Shown here: one piece after another, positions 1 through 8,122 of the stretch | Numbering within the stretch: position 1 is the first letter of the stretch | Layout: each line of letters opens with the position of its first letter | Origin: Ahrensia sp. R2A130 | Lineage (GTDB): Bacteria > Pseudomonadota > Alphaproteobacteria > Rhizobiales > Rhizobiaceae | DNA length: 64,000 bases | NCBI RefSeq assembly: GCF_000179775.1 | Contig: NZ_AEEB01000003.1 | Location: 868,001-932,000 of the forward strand | Direction of reading: 5' to 3' | Translations under genes and position numbers: made by a program | The notes under the pieces: generated by a model | Databases searched by the model: none | The model's input: the letters and a program-made list of their open reading frames with translations, nothing else | Told to the model about the DNA's origin: nothing

Positions 1-1962
1 TATCAAGACCGTCTGAAAATCCTCAACGCCTGCGACTTTGGCGATCTGCTGGTGGAGTGCATCCGCCTGTTCAAAGAGAACCCTGACGTATTGTTGGAGT
101 ACCGGGAGCGCTTCAAATACATACTGGTGGACGAGTATCAGGACACCAACGTCGCCCAATATCTGTGGCTGCGATTGCTGGCAGGCAAAGGCGATAGCGC
201 CTCCAAATCAGCTTCGGACAATCCCGCGGTCTTATCATCTCCGGACAATATCGAACCGACCAAACAAATTGCCGATGACACGACAGAACCGAATATCTGC
301 TGTGTCGGTGATGATGACCAATCAATCTATGGCTGGCGTGGGGCGGAAGTGGATAATATCCTGCGCTTCGACAAGGACTTTCCCGGTTCCAAGGTCATCA
401 AACTGGAGCGCAATTACCGCTCCACGACGCACATTCTGAAAGCCGCATCACACCTGATCGCGCACAACGAAGGTCGCCTCGGCAAGACGCTGTTCACCGA
501 CGATACCGACACCGATGCACCAAAGGTTAAGGTCGCGGCGGGTTGGGATTCCGAAGAAGAAGCCCGCGCAATCGGCGAAGAAATCGAAGCCGTCCAGCGC
601 AAGGGCCACGCGCTCAACGATATTGCAATCCTCATGCGCGCATCGTTCCAGATGCGCGAGTTCGAGGATCGTTTCGTATCGCTCGGCCTGAACTACCGCG
701 TCATCGGCGGCCCGCGCTTTTACGAGCGTTTGGAAATCCGCGACGCGATGGCCTATTTCCGTGTCGTCTGCCAGCCAGCGGACGACCTCGCTTTCGAGCG
801 CATCGTTAACACGCCGAAACGCGGCCTCGGCGACACCACGATCAAGAAAATCCGCGATCACGCCCGCGTCCGTCGCATTCCTATGCTGGTCGCTGTGCAG
901 GAGATGGTGGAGACATCGGAACTCGGCGCAAAACAGCGCGGCACGCTGAAAACGCTGGCGCTGAATTTCGAACGTTGGGCGCAGCTCATCGACAGCACCA
1001 GCCATACCGACCTTGCCGAAATCATCCTTGATGAAAGCGGCTACACAGAATTCTGGCAAAACGACCGCAGCGCGGAAGCACCGGGCCGCCTGGACAACCT
1101 GAAAGAACTCGTCCGCTCCATGCACGAATTCGAGAACCTGCGCGGTTTTCTCGAACACGTCTCGCTGGTCATGGACACCGAAAACAACCCCAATTTAGAT
1201 GCCGTCACGCTAATGACGCTACACGGCGCAAAGGGTCTGGAATTCGATACCGTGTTCCTGCCGGGCTGGGAAGAAGGTCTGTTCCCCCACCAGCGCAGCT
1301 TGGATGAAGGTGGGCGTTCCGGCTTGGAAGAGGAGCGCCGCCTCGCCTATGTCGGCATCACCCGCGCCAAGAAGAACTGCCACATCTGGTTCGTCTCCAA
1401 CCGCCGCATCCACGGCCAGTGGCAGTCCTCGATTCCCTCCCGCTTCATCGACGAATTGCCCGCCGACAATGTCGAAGTCGTCGAACCATCGGGCAGTTAC
1501 GGTGGCTATGGCGCGGGCGGACTGGGTAGCGGACGCCAATGGGGCGCAGCAAATGGCGGCTACGGCGAAAGCCGCTTCGACAAAGCGGCCAACAGCGAGA
1601 AAGCGGGCAGCAACGGCTTCGGCAATTCCAACTTCGGACGCTCCGGTTTCGATGGCTCCAGCTACTCCTCCCCCGGCTGGAAACGCGCGCAAGCAAACGC
1701 AACCGACGACGCCAAGACAGCATGGGGCACCCGCTCCGGCCATAAGACCACCTATAACGGCGGCCCTCGGACCATCGAAGGTGAGTTGGTGGCGAAGAGC
1801 GTCATCGGCGCAGAAGACAGTAAATTCGGCTTGGGCGAACGCGTCTTCCACATGAAGTTCGGCTACGGCGCCATCACCAATATCGACGGCAACAAACTGA
1901 CGATTGATTTCGAAAAAGCTGGCGAAAAGCGGGTTTTGGATAGCTTCGTGGAGGGCACTTGA
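1..1962 (+). CDS. uvrD: UvrD/PcrA-type ATP-dependent DNA helicase (5' end outside window)
   Basis: The reading frame is open from base 1, so the gene enters from the left; 653 residues are visible and the Walker A region is missing. SF1 helicase motifs follow in order: motif II DEYQDTN (about residue 44), motif III GDDDQSIYGWRGA (about 103), LERNYRS (about 135), TLHGAKGLEFD (about 406) and AYVGITRAKK (about 449). A Gly/Ser/Asn-rich linker (about 490-580) leads to a C-terminal PcrA/UvrD tudor-like segment (GERVFHMKFGYG, about 613). The family unwinds DNA 3'-5' in nucleotide-excision and mismatch repair and clears stalled RNA polymerase. A low-complexity insertion of some 35 residues lies between motifs II and III. 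The gene ends in a strong hairpin terminator. Confidence 0.95.
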   Translation, partial: YQDRLKILNACDFGDLLVECIRLFKENPDVLLEYRERFKYILVDEYQDTNVAQYLWLRLLAGKGDSASKSASDNPAVLSSPDNIEPTKQIADDTTEPNICCVGDDDQSIYGWRGAEVDNILRFDKDFPGSKVIKLERNYRSTTHILKAASHLIAHNEGRLGKTLFTDDTDTDAPKVKVAAGWDSEEEARAIGEEIEAVQRKGHALNDIAILMRASFQMREFEDRFVSLGLNYRVIGGPRFYERLEIRDAMAYFRVVCQPADDLAFERIVNTPKRGLGDTTIKKIRDHARVRRIPMLVAVQEMVETSELGAKQRGTLKTLALNFERWAQLIDSTSHTDLAEIILDESGYTEFWQNDRSAEAPGRLDNLKELVRSMHEFENLRGFLEHVSLVMDTENNPNLDAVTLMTLHGAKGLEFDTVFLPGWEEGLFPHQRSLDEGGRSGLEEERRLAYVGITRAKKNCHIWFVSNRRIHGQWQSSIPSRFIDELPADNVEVVEPSGSYGGYGAGGLGSGRQWGAANGGYGESRFDKAANSEKAGSNGFGNSNFGRSGFDGSSYSSPGWKRAQANATDDAKTAWGTRSGHKTTYNGGPRTIEGELVAKSVIGAEDSKFGLGERVFHMKFGYGAITNIDGNKLTIDFEKAGEKRVLDSFVEGT

Positions 1963-1980
1963 ACGGCAAACTATCGAGGA

Positions 1981-2020
1981 TTGACCCTCACTGTGTTTTG
2001 CAGTGAGGGTCAATTTATTT
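1981..2020 (+). terminator. Rho-independent terminator of uvrD, shared by converging genes
   Basis: A perfect 13-bp inverted repeat (TTGACCCTCACTG at 1981-1993, its complement at 2001-2013) has a 7-base loop and is followed by TTTATTT. It starts 18 bases after the uvrD stop. The small minus-strand gene also ends against it, so it may stop transcription from both sides, although only the plus side has a T-rich tail. Confidence 0.85.
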
Positions 2021-2228
2021 AGGTCGTGTGACAAGCTTTAGTGCAATAATAACAGCCATTTACCTGGCTGTAATATTGCCGCGCCTTTTGAACTGCAGTT
2101 GTGCAAGTAAGGTGATTGCCCAACGCAATCCGATTCTCTGGATTGGCTGGGTTGGAGCATCCTGTGGTCGTGTGAACCTCATGATCACCATTCGATTGAG
2201 CGTTTCTGTTAACGTAATAATTGGGCAT
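2019..2228 (-). CDS. Small Cys/His-rich protein, conserved family of unknown function
   Basis: This 69-residue protein begins MPNYYVNRNAQSNGDHEVH and ends in a Cys cluster, NGCYYCTKACHTT. I recognise the pattern from small uncharacterised bacterial proteins sharing the NYYVN, NGDHEVH and GCYYC..CH motifs, but know of no assigned function. Five cysteines and three histidines suggest a metal-binding fold (inference). The start at 2228 is chosen because GGAGG lies five bases upstream of that ATG; an in-frame start four codons earlier has no such site. There is no signal peptide. It converges on uvrD and ends at the uvrD terminator. It sits in an AT-rich accessory patch, so horizontal gain is possible. 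Confidence 0.75.
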   Translation of the reverse strand: MPNYYVNRNAQSNGDHEVHTTTGCSNPANPENRIALGNHLTCTTAVQKARQYYSQVNGCYYCTKACHTT

Positions 2229-2328
2229 TGAAGCCTCCATTCTTTGTTGAATATGAAGCTCATGCGTGCTGTAAAAGCGGTGTCGGCTAACTTAAAACAG
2301 TTCCGCTAGAGCTGATTGAGTTTGTCAT

Positions 2329-2362
2329 TGGCATCACGGGTAACCGTGGTGCCATTTTTTTT
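2329..2362 (+). terminator. Strong plus-strand terminator with no matching gene
   Basis: TGGCATCACGG (2329-2339) pairs with CCGTGGTGCCA (2344-2354), an 11-bp stem with one G-T wobble and a four-base loop, followed by eight T. It is oriented to stop plus-strand transcripts, but no plus-strand gene lies between the uvrD terminator and this site. Read on the minus strand it has no T tract. It may end a small RNA or be left over from a lost gene. Confidence 0.8.
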
Positions 2363-2380
2363 CGTTCTTGTTCCTCCTTC

Positions 2381-2734
2381 TCAGTAAAATAAATCTGGCT
2401 GTCTGGGTTTAAGTGTTACTCCGATTTCTGCCGCACCGAGATCGGTGAGAAATAATGCTCCACGTCGAAATCGGTAATCTTTTTCATAAGTGGCATATCC
2501 TTTGCGTTGTAGCGTTCTATGACTCACCAAATTCCTGACGACTTGGCTGAAACGATCATCCTTTCGACCACTCAGAATGGCTCTATCTTCGACTGAAAGA
2601 ACCAGACGTTGACGAAGCAGATGGGTGATCTGACTGATATCAAGCCCGCCCTCTTCATCTCCAAACTCCGCAATCAAACGCAGCACCGGGAATACAAGGT
2701 CTCGTTCCGAAATTCGCTTTTTGTGATTTTCCAT
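2381..2734 (-). CDS. Stand-alone winged-helix protein resembling the Mrr N-terminal domain
   Basis: The protein has 117 residues. Its layout (SERDLVFPVLRLIAE at the N-terminus, a central SVEDRAILSGRKDDRFSQVV, then NLVSHRTLQRKG and RRGALFLTDLG) resembles the Mrr_N winged-helix domain found before the nuclease domain of type IV restriction enzymes. No nuclease domain follows: the frame stops after LKPRQPDLFY. It may act as a free-standing DNA-binding regulator or be the remnant of a longer gene. The gene and its upstream region are more AT-rich than the neighbours, suggesting transfer. Five GATTC/GAATC half-sites lie just upstream. Family assignment is by pattern only and should be treated as moderate. 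Confidence 0.6.
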   Translation of the reverse strand: MENHKKRISERDLVFPVLRLIAEFGDEEGGLDISQITHLLRQRLVLSVEDRAILSGRKDDRFSQVVRNLVSHRTLQRKGYATYEKDYRFRRGALFLTDLGAAEIGVTLKPRQPDLFY

Positions 2735-2749
2735 AACGAACCATATAAT

Positions 2750-2815
2750 GGATTCCTTAACTATAATTGTACGATTCCAAGAATCTTAAAACTTAGTTAA
2801 TAGGAATCCGAATCC
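2750..2815. promoter_or_regulatory. Cluster of GATTC/GAATC half-sites upstream of the winged-helix gene
   Basis: Within 66 bp there are GGATTCC (2750-2756), GATTCC (2773-2778), GAATC (2781-2785), GGAATCC (2803-2809) and GAATCC (2810-2815). The outer copies form an imperfect inverted repeat that extends into TTAAC/GTTAA. They lie 16-81 bases upstream of the start codon at 2734, where an operator for that protein would be expected. Binding is inferred. Confidence 0.4.
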
Positions 2816-2951
2816 ATTTCAAGGGTTAAATTTGATGCAAGTTTCGAAGCCTCGATTTTGCAATTACTACTGCCTTCATACCAACAAATGTGCGCTGCAA
2901 TCTAGCTAGTTCGAAAGGAGACGCTAAACCAAACCGAATTTCTAGCCTTAA

Positions 2952-3527
2952 CTAGCGCGCCTTTAACGCCTCGATCGATCGCATGATAAAGCGCTGCAGG
3001 TCTTCAGACGGCACGATTTCCAACATGGCGGGCTTGCAGCACAGGCGGGAGACGCCGTGCAAGAAGCACCAGATCGCCATGGCGTCATCGGTCTGTTCGG
3101 TGTCGCCTCTTTCAGGGTTGCTCGCCTGAAGATCAGCGCGAATTTGAGCAAACAGCAGGTTCCGCTTTGCTTGCAAGCTGTTGTCGAGGTCTGCCTCGTC
3201 AGCGGCGTCCGAGAACATGAGATCGTGAAGCTCTTGATGGGCTTCCGCGAAGTCGAGATAAGCTTTGATTTTCGTCGACAGTTCGTTTCCCTGCACCGCC
3301 CCAACGGCTTCTACAAGCTTGTCGAGCCCGTATTCGCACAGCGCCAGCATCAGCCCGTTTCGGTCTCCGAAATGGTGATATGGCGCGCCCGGCGACACGC
3401 CCGCTTCCCGCGCCAACTCACGAATAGAGAGCGTTTGAATCGGCTGATCAGCGATTTTCCGCTCTGCTGCCTGCAAAATCGCAAGGCGTAAGCCTCCGTG
3501 ATGATATGATTTTTCTTGCTCAGTCAT
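2952..3527 (-). CDS. TetR/AcrR-family transcriptional regulator
   Basis: The 191-residue protein has a TetR-type helix-turn-helix at about residues 12-58 (TLSIRELAREAGVSPGAPYHHF), followed by a helical ligand-binding domain. A C-terminal WCFLHG segment matches the WHG-type C-terminal domain of this family. Such proteins repress adjacent genes until a small molecule binds. It diverges from a small exported protein at 3661. A 13-bp perfect palindrome (3558-3570), 31 bp upstream of its start codon, is a likely operator for autoregulation. The ligand is unknown. Confidence 0.9.
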   Translation of the reverse strand: MTEQEKSYHHGGLRLAILQAAERKIADQPIQTLSIRELAREAGVSPGAPYHHFGDRNGLMLALCEYGLDKLVEAVGAVQGNELSTKIKAYLDFAEAHQELHDLMFSDAADEADLDNSLQAKRNLLFAQIRADLQASNPERGDTEQTDDAMAIWCFLHGVSRLCCKPAMLEIVPSEDLQRFIMRSIEALKAR

Positions 3528-3554
3528 TTTTCTTTACAACATTCCCTTGCAAGA

Positions 3555-3596
3555 ATCTAATCAGTGATTAATTATACATCTGAACGGTGATTAGAT
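3555..3596. promoter_or_regulatory. Putative TetR operator, palindromic
   Basis: TAATCA-G-TGATTA (3558-3570) is a perfect palindrome with a single central base. A second copy of the right half, TGATTAGAT (3588-3596), forms a 9-bp inverted repeat with ATCTAATCA (3555-3563). The site lies between the divergent TetR gene and the gene at 3661, the usual place for a TetR operator. Binding is inferred. Confidence 0.55.
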
Positions 3597-3660
3597 ACCG
3601 TTTATCACACCGAAGAGCGGTTCCCTACCGCCCTTCATTTTGAAAGACAAAGGACAGATC

Positions 3661-3891
3661 ATGCGCATTCTCACCGCTATCCTCGTAGCTTCGCTCTCGG
3701 CAACCAGTGCCTTTGCAGCTTCCATCAACATTTCTCCCATGCCTGTCGACTTGGCCTTCCCAACCCAGACTGAAAAGTCGATTACGGAAAAGCGTGACAA
3801 CTCGGTCAAAGCCTATGTCGCCCCGGGCAAGTCGGTCAAATCACAGGTCAAATCCAAGACCCGTAAAATGCCGCGCTATACCAGCAAGTAA
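3661..3891 (+). CDS. Small exported basic protein, function unknown
   Basis: The predicted protein has 76 residues. It opens with a classical Sec signal peptide (MRILTAILVASLSATSAFAA), leaving a mature part of about 56 residues rich in Lys and Ser with a KSVKSQVKSKTRK stretch. The start at 3661 is preferred over one seven codons earlier because AAAGGACAG sits before it and the signal peptide then begins normally. It is divergent from the TetR gene and may be its target. No family is recognised. It ends at a hairpin terminator. Confidence 0.65.
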   Translation: MRILTAILVASLSATSAFAASINISPMPVDLAFPTQTEKSITEKRDNSVKAYVAPGKSVKSQVKSKTRKMPRYTSK

Positions 3892-3906
3892 GCCCGCATA
3901 AAATTC

Positions 3907-3944
3907 GGCCCGCGCACCGCAATCGGTGTCGCGGGCCATTTTTT
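3907..3944 (+). terminator. Rho-independent terminator between convergent genes
   Basis: GGCCCGCG-CACC pairs with GGTG-T-CGCGGGCC (3907-3937) and ATTTTTT follows. It lies 15 bases after the small exported gene and directly against the stop codon of the converging RNA helicase gene. Confidence 0.8.
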
Positions 3945-5616
3945 AACCGCGTGGCCGCTTGGTGTTGCGTTTCGGTGGACGTCCAGCCGATGGTCCATCA
4001 CCGCGAGCCGTCGCTGGCTTAGCACCAGAAGGTCCACCGCGACGGTTGCCACCAGCAGGTTTGGTCCGCTTAGGGCGACCGCCTTCGGAACGCGGTGCTG
4101 CCACTGCATCACCACCTTCACCGCGACCACCCTCCCCGCGGTTTTGCGCCGCGCGACGTGGATGCTTTTTCGAAGGTGGTTTACTACCCGTACCTTCGCC
4201 ACCTGCAGGGCGAGCGTTACCGCGTCGCTTCTTCGGCGCACCACTGGCACCACGATGGCCACCACCGCCGCCACCGCCACGTCCACCGCGTTGCGCCTTT
4301 GTGGGCGCGTCGGGTTCGGACGAATTCATTGAGCCGTCATCGCCAACGACTTCGATATCGAAGTTCATCAGGCGTTGAATATCTCGCAGCATCTTACGTT
4401 CGTCCGGCGCGCAGAAGGCAACTGCCTCGCCATCGCGCCCAGCGCGTGCCGTGCGGCCGATGCGGTGAACGTAGTTTTCCGGCACTTCCGGCAGGTTGAA
4501 ATTGTAAACGTGGCTGACGGCAGGAATGTCGATACCGCGAGCGGCCACATCGGTGGCAACCAGAATACGCACAGCACCTGACTTGAACTCGCGCAGCGCA
4601 CGATCGCGCTGACCCTGGCTTTTGTTGCCGTGGATGGATGCTGCCGCGAAACCCTGCGCGACAAGCTGTTTCATCAGCTTTTCGCAGCCATGCTTCGTGC
4701 GACCGAAGACCAGCGAAAGGTCATCAGGACGCTCCGCCAGCAGCTTCGACAACAGGTTCAGCTTATCCTTAGTAGCGATGTAATGAACGCTCTGGCGCAC
4801 CTTATCAGCTGCCTTACCAGCGCGCGCGACTTCGATACGCTCGGGGTTGGTGAGATAGCTTTTGGAAAGCTCCTCCACCAGTTTTGGCATAGTTGCGGAA
4901 AACAACAGCGTCTGCCGCGGACGGCCAAGCAGCGGTTCGATACGACGCAGCGCGTGGATGAAACCCATATCGAGCATCTGGTCGGCTTCATCGAGCACCA
5001 GATATTTCGCCGTATCCAGCTTCACCGCCTTGCGGTCGACGAGGTCGAGCAGACGCCCCGGCGTCGCGACAAGCACGTCGGTGCCTTTTGCCAGATGGCG
5101 GATTTGCGTGTTGATGTTTTGCCCGCCAACGACTGACGACACCCAAACAGGCGTCTTCTTCACGTAGGCCCGCAGATTATCAGCGATCTGGTTCACCAAC
5201 TCGCGGGTCGGCGCGAGTATGAGCGCACGAACGCTGCGCGGCTGAACCTTATCGCCATCCGACAGCAACCGGTCGATCAAAGGCAAACCAAATGCTGCGG
5301 TCTTGCCGGTGCCCGTTTGGGCAAGGCCCATTACGTCCCGGCCTTCAAGGACGAGCGGGATAGCGTTTGTCTGGATCGGTGTCGGGTCTTTCAGACCCAG
5401 CACGGCCAGTGGCCGCACCACACGCTTGGACAGGCCAAGTGCGGAGAAGGCGTTACTGGCGGAAATGGATGAATCCGGACGGACATTGTTGTCGGAATCA
5501 GATGAAGTGTCGCGCTCGCCATTGGCGAGAGCGTTGTCTTGGGAATTGGTCAAAATCTGTCTTTCGGGACGGCATATCCGTCCGATGGTAGGGAGGGTAC
5601 GCCAACCTTCCGACAT
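3943..5616 (-). CDS. rhlE: DEAD-box ATP-dependent RNA helicase, RhlE-like
   Basis: Up to 557 residues. All DEAD-box motifs are present in order: Q motif with DPTPIQTNAIP, motif I AQTGTGKT, PTRELV, DEADQMLDMGF, LFSATMP, the ATDVAARGID block and HRIGRTARAG. A low-complexity tail (about residues 430-557) rich in Gly, Arg, Lys and Pro is typical of RhlE/CspDA-like helicases and binds RNA non-specifically. The family unwinds structured RNA in ribosome assembly, mRNA decay and cold adaptation. The start is uncertain: the first 20-55 residues are not conserved, the ATG at 5616 has only a poorly spaced AAAGAG, and a TTG about 21 codons later is possible. Confidence 0.92.
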   Translation of the reverse strand: MSEGWRTLPTIGRICRPERQILTNSQDNALANGERDTSSDSDNNVRPDSSISASNAFSALGLSKRVVRPLAVLGLKDPTPIQTNAIPLVLEGRDVMGLAQTGTGKTAAFGLPLIDRLLSDGDKVQPRSVRALILAPTRELVNQIADNLRAYVKKTPVWVSSVVGGQNINTQIRHLAKGTDVLVATPGRLLDLVDRKAVKLDTAKYLVLDEADQMLDMGFIHALRRIEPLLGRPRQTLLFSATMPKLVEELSKSYLTNPERIEVARAGKAADKVRQSVHYIATKDKLNLLSKLLAERPDDLSLVFGRTKHGCEKLMKQLVAQGFAAASIHGNKSQGQRDRALREFKSGAVRILVATDVAARGIDIPAVSHVYNFNLPEVPENYVHRIGRTARAGRDGEAVAFCAPDERKMLRDIQRLMNFDIEVVGDDGSMNSSEPDAPTKAQRGGRGGGGGGGHRGASGAPKKRRGNARPAGGEGTGSKPPSKKHPRRAAQNRGEGGRGEGGDAVAAPRSEGGRPKRTKPAGGNRRGGPSGAKPATARGDGPSAGRPPKRNTKRPRG

Positions 5617-5716
5617 CTCTTTCGATGTCAGGGGGCGACGCTCGCGCAGCCGGTCATGCGGCTTATGCTAACCGCTATGTCGTGTATCGCGCGGCCAAAA
5701 GCAATGGCTGAACGTA

Positions 5717-5752
5717 AAAACGGGTCCGATGCGTTGGCAGCGAACCCGTTTT
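5717..5752 (-). terminator. Hairpin terminator after the L,D-transpeptidase gene
   Basis: AAAACGGGT (5717-5725) and ACCCGTTTT (5744-5752) form a perfect 9-bp stem. Read on the minus strand the right arm continues into TTTTT. It lies about 25 bases past the transpeptidase stop codon. Confidence 0.65.
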
Positions 5753-5777
5753 CAATACCGGTTACCAGAGAGGATGA

Positions 5778-7862
5778 TCAGCCCAGCGTGGACTTCACCC
5801 GCGCATTTTCACGTGCCTTGGCTTCCATGCTCATCGCCTTCAGCAAAGCCGTATCTCGCTGATAAACATCGCCGAAATACTCAACCTTTCCATCAGCGGT
5901 AGGCCATGCCGTAAAATAGGACACAAAGACCGGTAGCTTGGTTTTCAAGCGGCGCGTCTTGTTTTGACGGTCGAAAATTTCAGCTGATACATCATCAACG
6001 CGAGTGCCGAGCACGGCAGCCGCCATTGCGCGAGGGTCTGCCAATCGCACACAGCCGTGGCTGTAAGCGCGCTTTTCACGCTTGAACAATGACTTGGCGG
6101 GCGTGTCGTGCATGTAGATGGCGTGTTTGTTGGGGAACATGATCTTCAGCTCACCCAGAGCATTTTTTGGCCCAGGGGGCTGGCGCACATTGTACGGGAA
6201 GTTGGAACCGACACTCCACCAATCGACGGAACTTGATGAAATTCGGCGACCACCCTGCGTGGTTACTTCATAGCCCAGATTGTCAAAATGTGATGGGTTG
6301 CGGCGCAGTTTGGGCAGCATTTCGTTGACGAGGATCGAACGTGGAATACCCCAATAAGGATTGAATTCCACATATTCGATCTCGTCGTGGAAGAAGTTGG
6401 TCTGGTGCTGCGGTTTGCCAACGACAGCACGCATGGAAATCTGCGGCTTACCGCCGTTCATCAATGTAGCGCGATAAGCGGGCTGGTTAATGAAAACATG
6501 ACGGCTGCCGAGACTATCGGGATGCCAGCGCAAACGCTCCATCGCGAGGCGCACTTTGTCGATCTTGGTTTTCGGACTGTCGAACTTCAGCCGTGCCAGC
6601 GTATTCTTACCCACAATACCGTCTGGCTTGAGACCAGACTTTTTCTGGAACGCGCGAACAAGTTCAACGGCCTCTTCTATGTAAACACCATCGCTGTAGT
6701 CCATCATCAGCGCATCAAAAGCTTCAGCGCGTTCTTCAGCGCTCATCTTCAACGAGATCGCTTCGACAATCGAGGCGACCTGATCGTTTGTGCCCCCGGG
6801 ACGGATAAAGGTGCCGGACTTGATCGTGATGATCTTCACATCACCAGCTTCAATCAAGAGCGTCGCCAATTCACGCTTCAGCGCTGTGTAGCTAGCATCT
6901 GCCGGATGAGCCGAAGCAAGCACAGTCGCAGGCGCCGCCTCTTCTGCCAACTTAGCGACCAGCTTTTTGTAGTCAGCCTTCAGACCTTTAAAATCGTGGT
7001 AGTGGGAAACGCGGTTCGGGTCCGCGATGCCTAAACGCGCATCTGCAAGATACTGTGCAGCAGCAGCCGTCATCGCAAATTCAAACGCCATTGCAGCTTT
7101 CAGTGGACCATCTGCACCATCTGTCGGCAGGGGCACAGCGTAGTCGACAGCGTTTAGGCCTTCCGCATCCGCATCTTTCAACATGGCATGAGCTTCAAGA
7201 GCGGCAGGCGTCGGATTGCCATCAGCGTCGAGCCAAAGGAATGCCGGGTTTGTGCGATAATGCGAAACAAGCGCCTTACCCAAACCGGAACGGGCGGTCA
7301 GTTTCATACCCTCGAGATATTCAGCGCCGGCAGACAAGCGAACCGTTGGCAACGGCGCACGCTCAGGCGCAGCGTTTGGCGCAGTTTCAGGCTCGGCAAT
7401 AACGGGAACAACACCGGTAGGGCCCATAGTGGGAATGACCACCGCTCCGGTCGTCAATTCTGCGCGGTCATCTGCTTCGCCACGCAGCGCATCTGCAGCT
7501 AGAAGCTTTTGATCATGCGCTGTGAAAGCGGCGGCAAGACCTGCCAGCGCAACAGTGCTTTGTTTGCGCACGGCATATTGCTTGAAAATTGGTTTTTTAA
7601 TGCGGGCCGGCTTGCTGATTGCACGGCGTTGACGCTTACGCTCAGCACGCAAACGACTTCTTTCCGCCTCGTAGTAACGTTGCGCCTCAAGACGTCGTAC
7701 CGCGCGCTTTGCGCGGCGCCGTTCGGCAGCGCGTGGAAAGAGAGAGTCGAACAGGTTCGCAGCCTGGGCTGGCGCAGCCACGATAGGCACCGCAGGAGCA
7801 ATGACCACAAAGCTGGACGACAGAGCAGCGACGAGAAGAGTTCTGGTTAGTCGGGTCTGCAT
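5778..7862 (-). CDS. L,D-transpeptidase, YcbB/LdtD type
   Basis: The protein has 694 residues. It begins with an export signal (hydrophobic stretch at about residues 8-33), followed by an Arg/Lys-rich segment with many RRLEAQR-like turns. A scaffold region with NPAFLWLDADGNPTP precedes a peptidoglycan-binding domain (FQKKSGLKPDGIVGKNTLA, about 405) and the YkuD catalytic domain, which carries the signature HGCVRL with catalytic Cys at about 604. Enzymes of this build form 3-3 meso-diaminopimelate cross-links in periplasmic peptidoglycan, abundant in Hyphomicrobiales. The length fits LdtD homologues with an extended N-terminus. The gene is transcribed alone. Confidence 0.9.
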   Translation of the reverse strand: MQTRLTRTLLVAALSSSFVVIAPAVPIVAAPAQAANLFDSLFPRAAERRRAKRAVRRLEAQRYYEAERSRLRAERKRQRRAISKPARIKKPIFKQYAVRKQSTVALAGLAAAFTAHDQKLLAADALRGEADDRAELTTGAVVIPTMGPTGVVPVIAEPETAPNAAPERAPLPTVRLSAGAEYLEGMKLTARSGLGKALVSHYRTNPAFLWLDADGNPTPAALEAHAMLKDADAEGLNAVDYAVPLPTDGADGPLKAAMAFEFAMTAAAAQYLADARLGIADPNRVSHYHDFKGLKADYKKLVAKLAEEAAPATVLASAHPADASYTALKRELATLLIEAGDVKIITIKSGTFIRPGGTNDQVASIVEAISLKMSAEERAEAFDALMMDYSDGVYIEEAVELVRAFQKKSGLKPDGIVGKNTLARLKFDSPKTKIDKVRLAMERLRWHPDSLGSRHVFINQPAYRATLMNGGKPQISMRAVVGKPQHQTNFFHDEIEYVEFNPYWGIPRSILVNEMLPKLRRNPSHFDNLGYEVTTQGGRRISSSSVDWWSVGSNFPYNVRQPPGPKNALGELKIMFPNKHAIYMHDTPAKSLFKREKRAYSHGCVRLADPRAMAAAVLGTRVDDVSAEIFDRQNKTRRLKTKLPVFVSYFTAWPTADGKVEYFGDVYQRDTALLKAMSMEAKARENARVKSTLG

Positions 7863-8122
7863 GAAATTACTTTCCAGTGCGTGGTGCCATTCGGCAGTTT
7901 AGTTGCCAGCAAATGAACACCGCCTGAACAAGTGGTGTCGTCATATTAGCGAATTCTAAGCTGCAAGAGTTTGCAGCAATTTAACGCCGAGGCAGAAAGG
8001 CACAATTAGGACGTGCGGCGCATTCCGTCACGCTTTCGCGAGAATATAGGCATTACCTAACGACATGTTGCCGGATCGACACGGATTCACACCGCTTGGC
8101 CAATCCTCAAGATCAATGCAGC

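Noticed and set aside
2028-2231. 67-codon plus-strand frame at the accessory patch
   Set aside because: Opposite strand to the Cys-rich small protein, which has a clear ribosome site and known sequence pattern.
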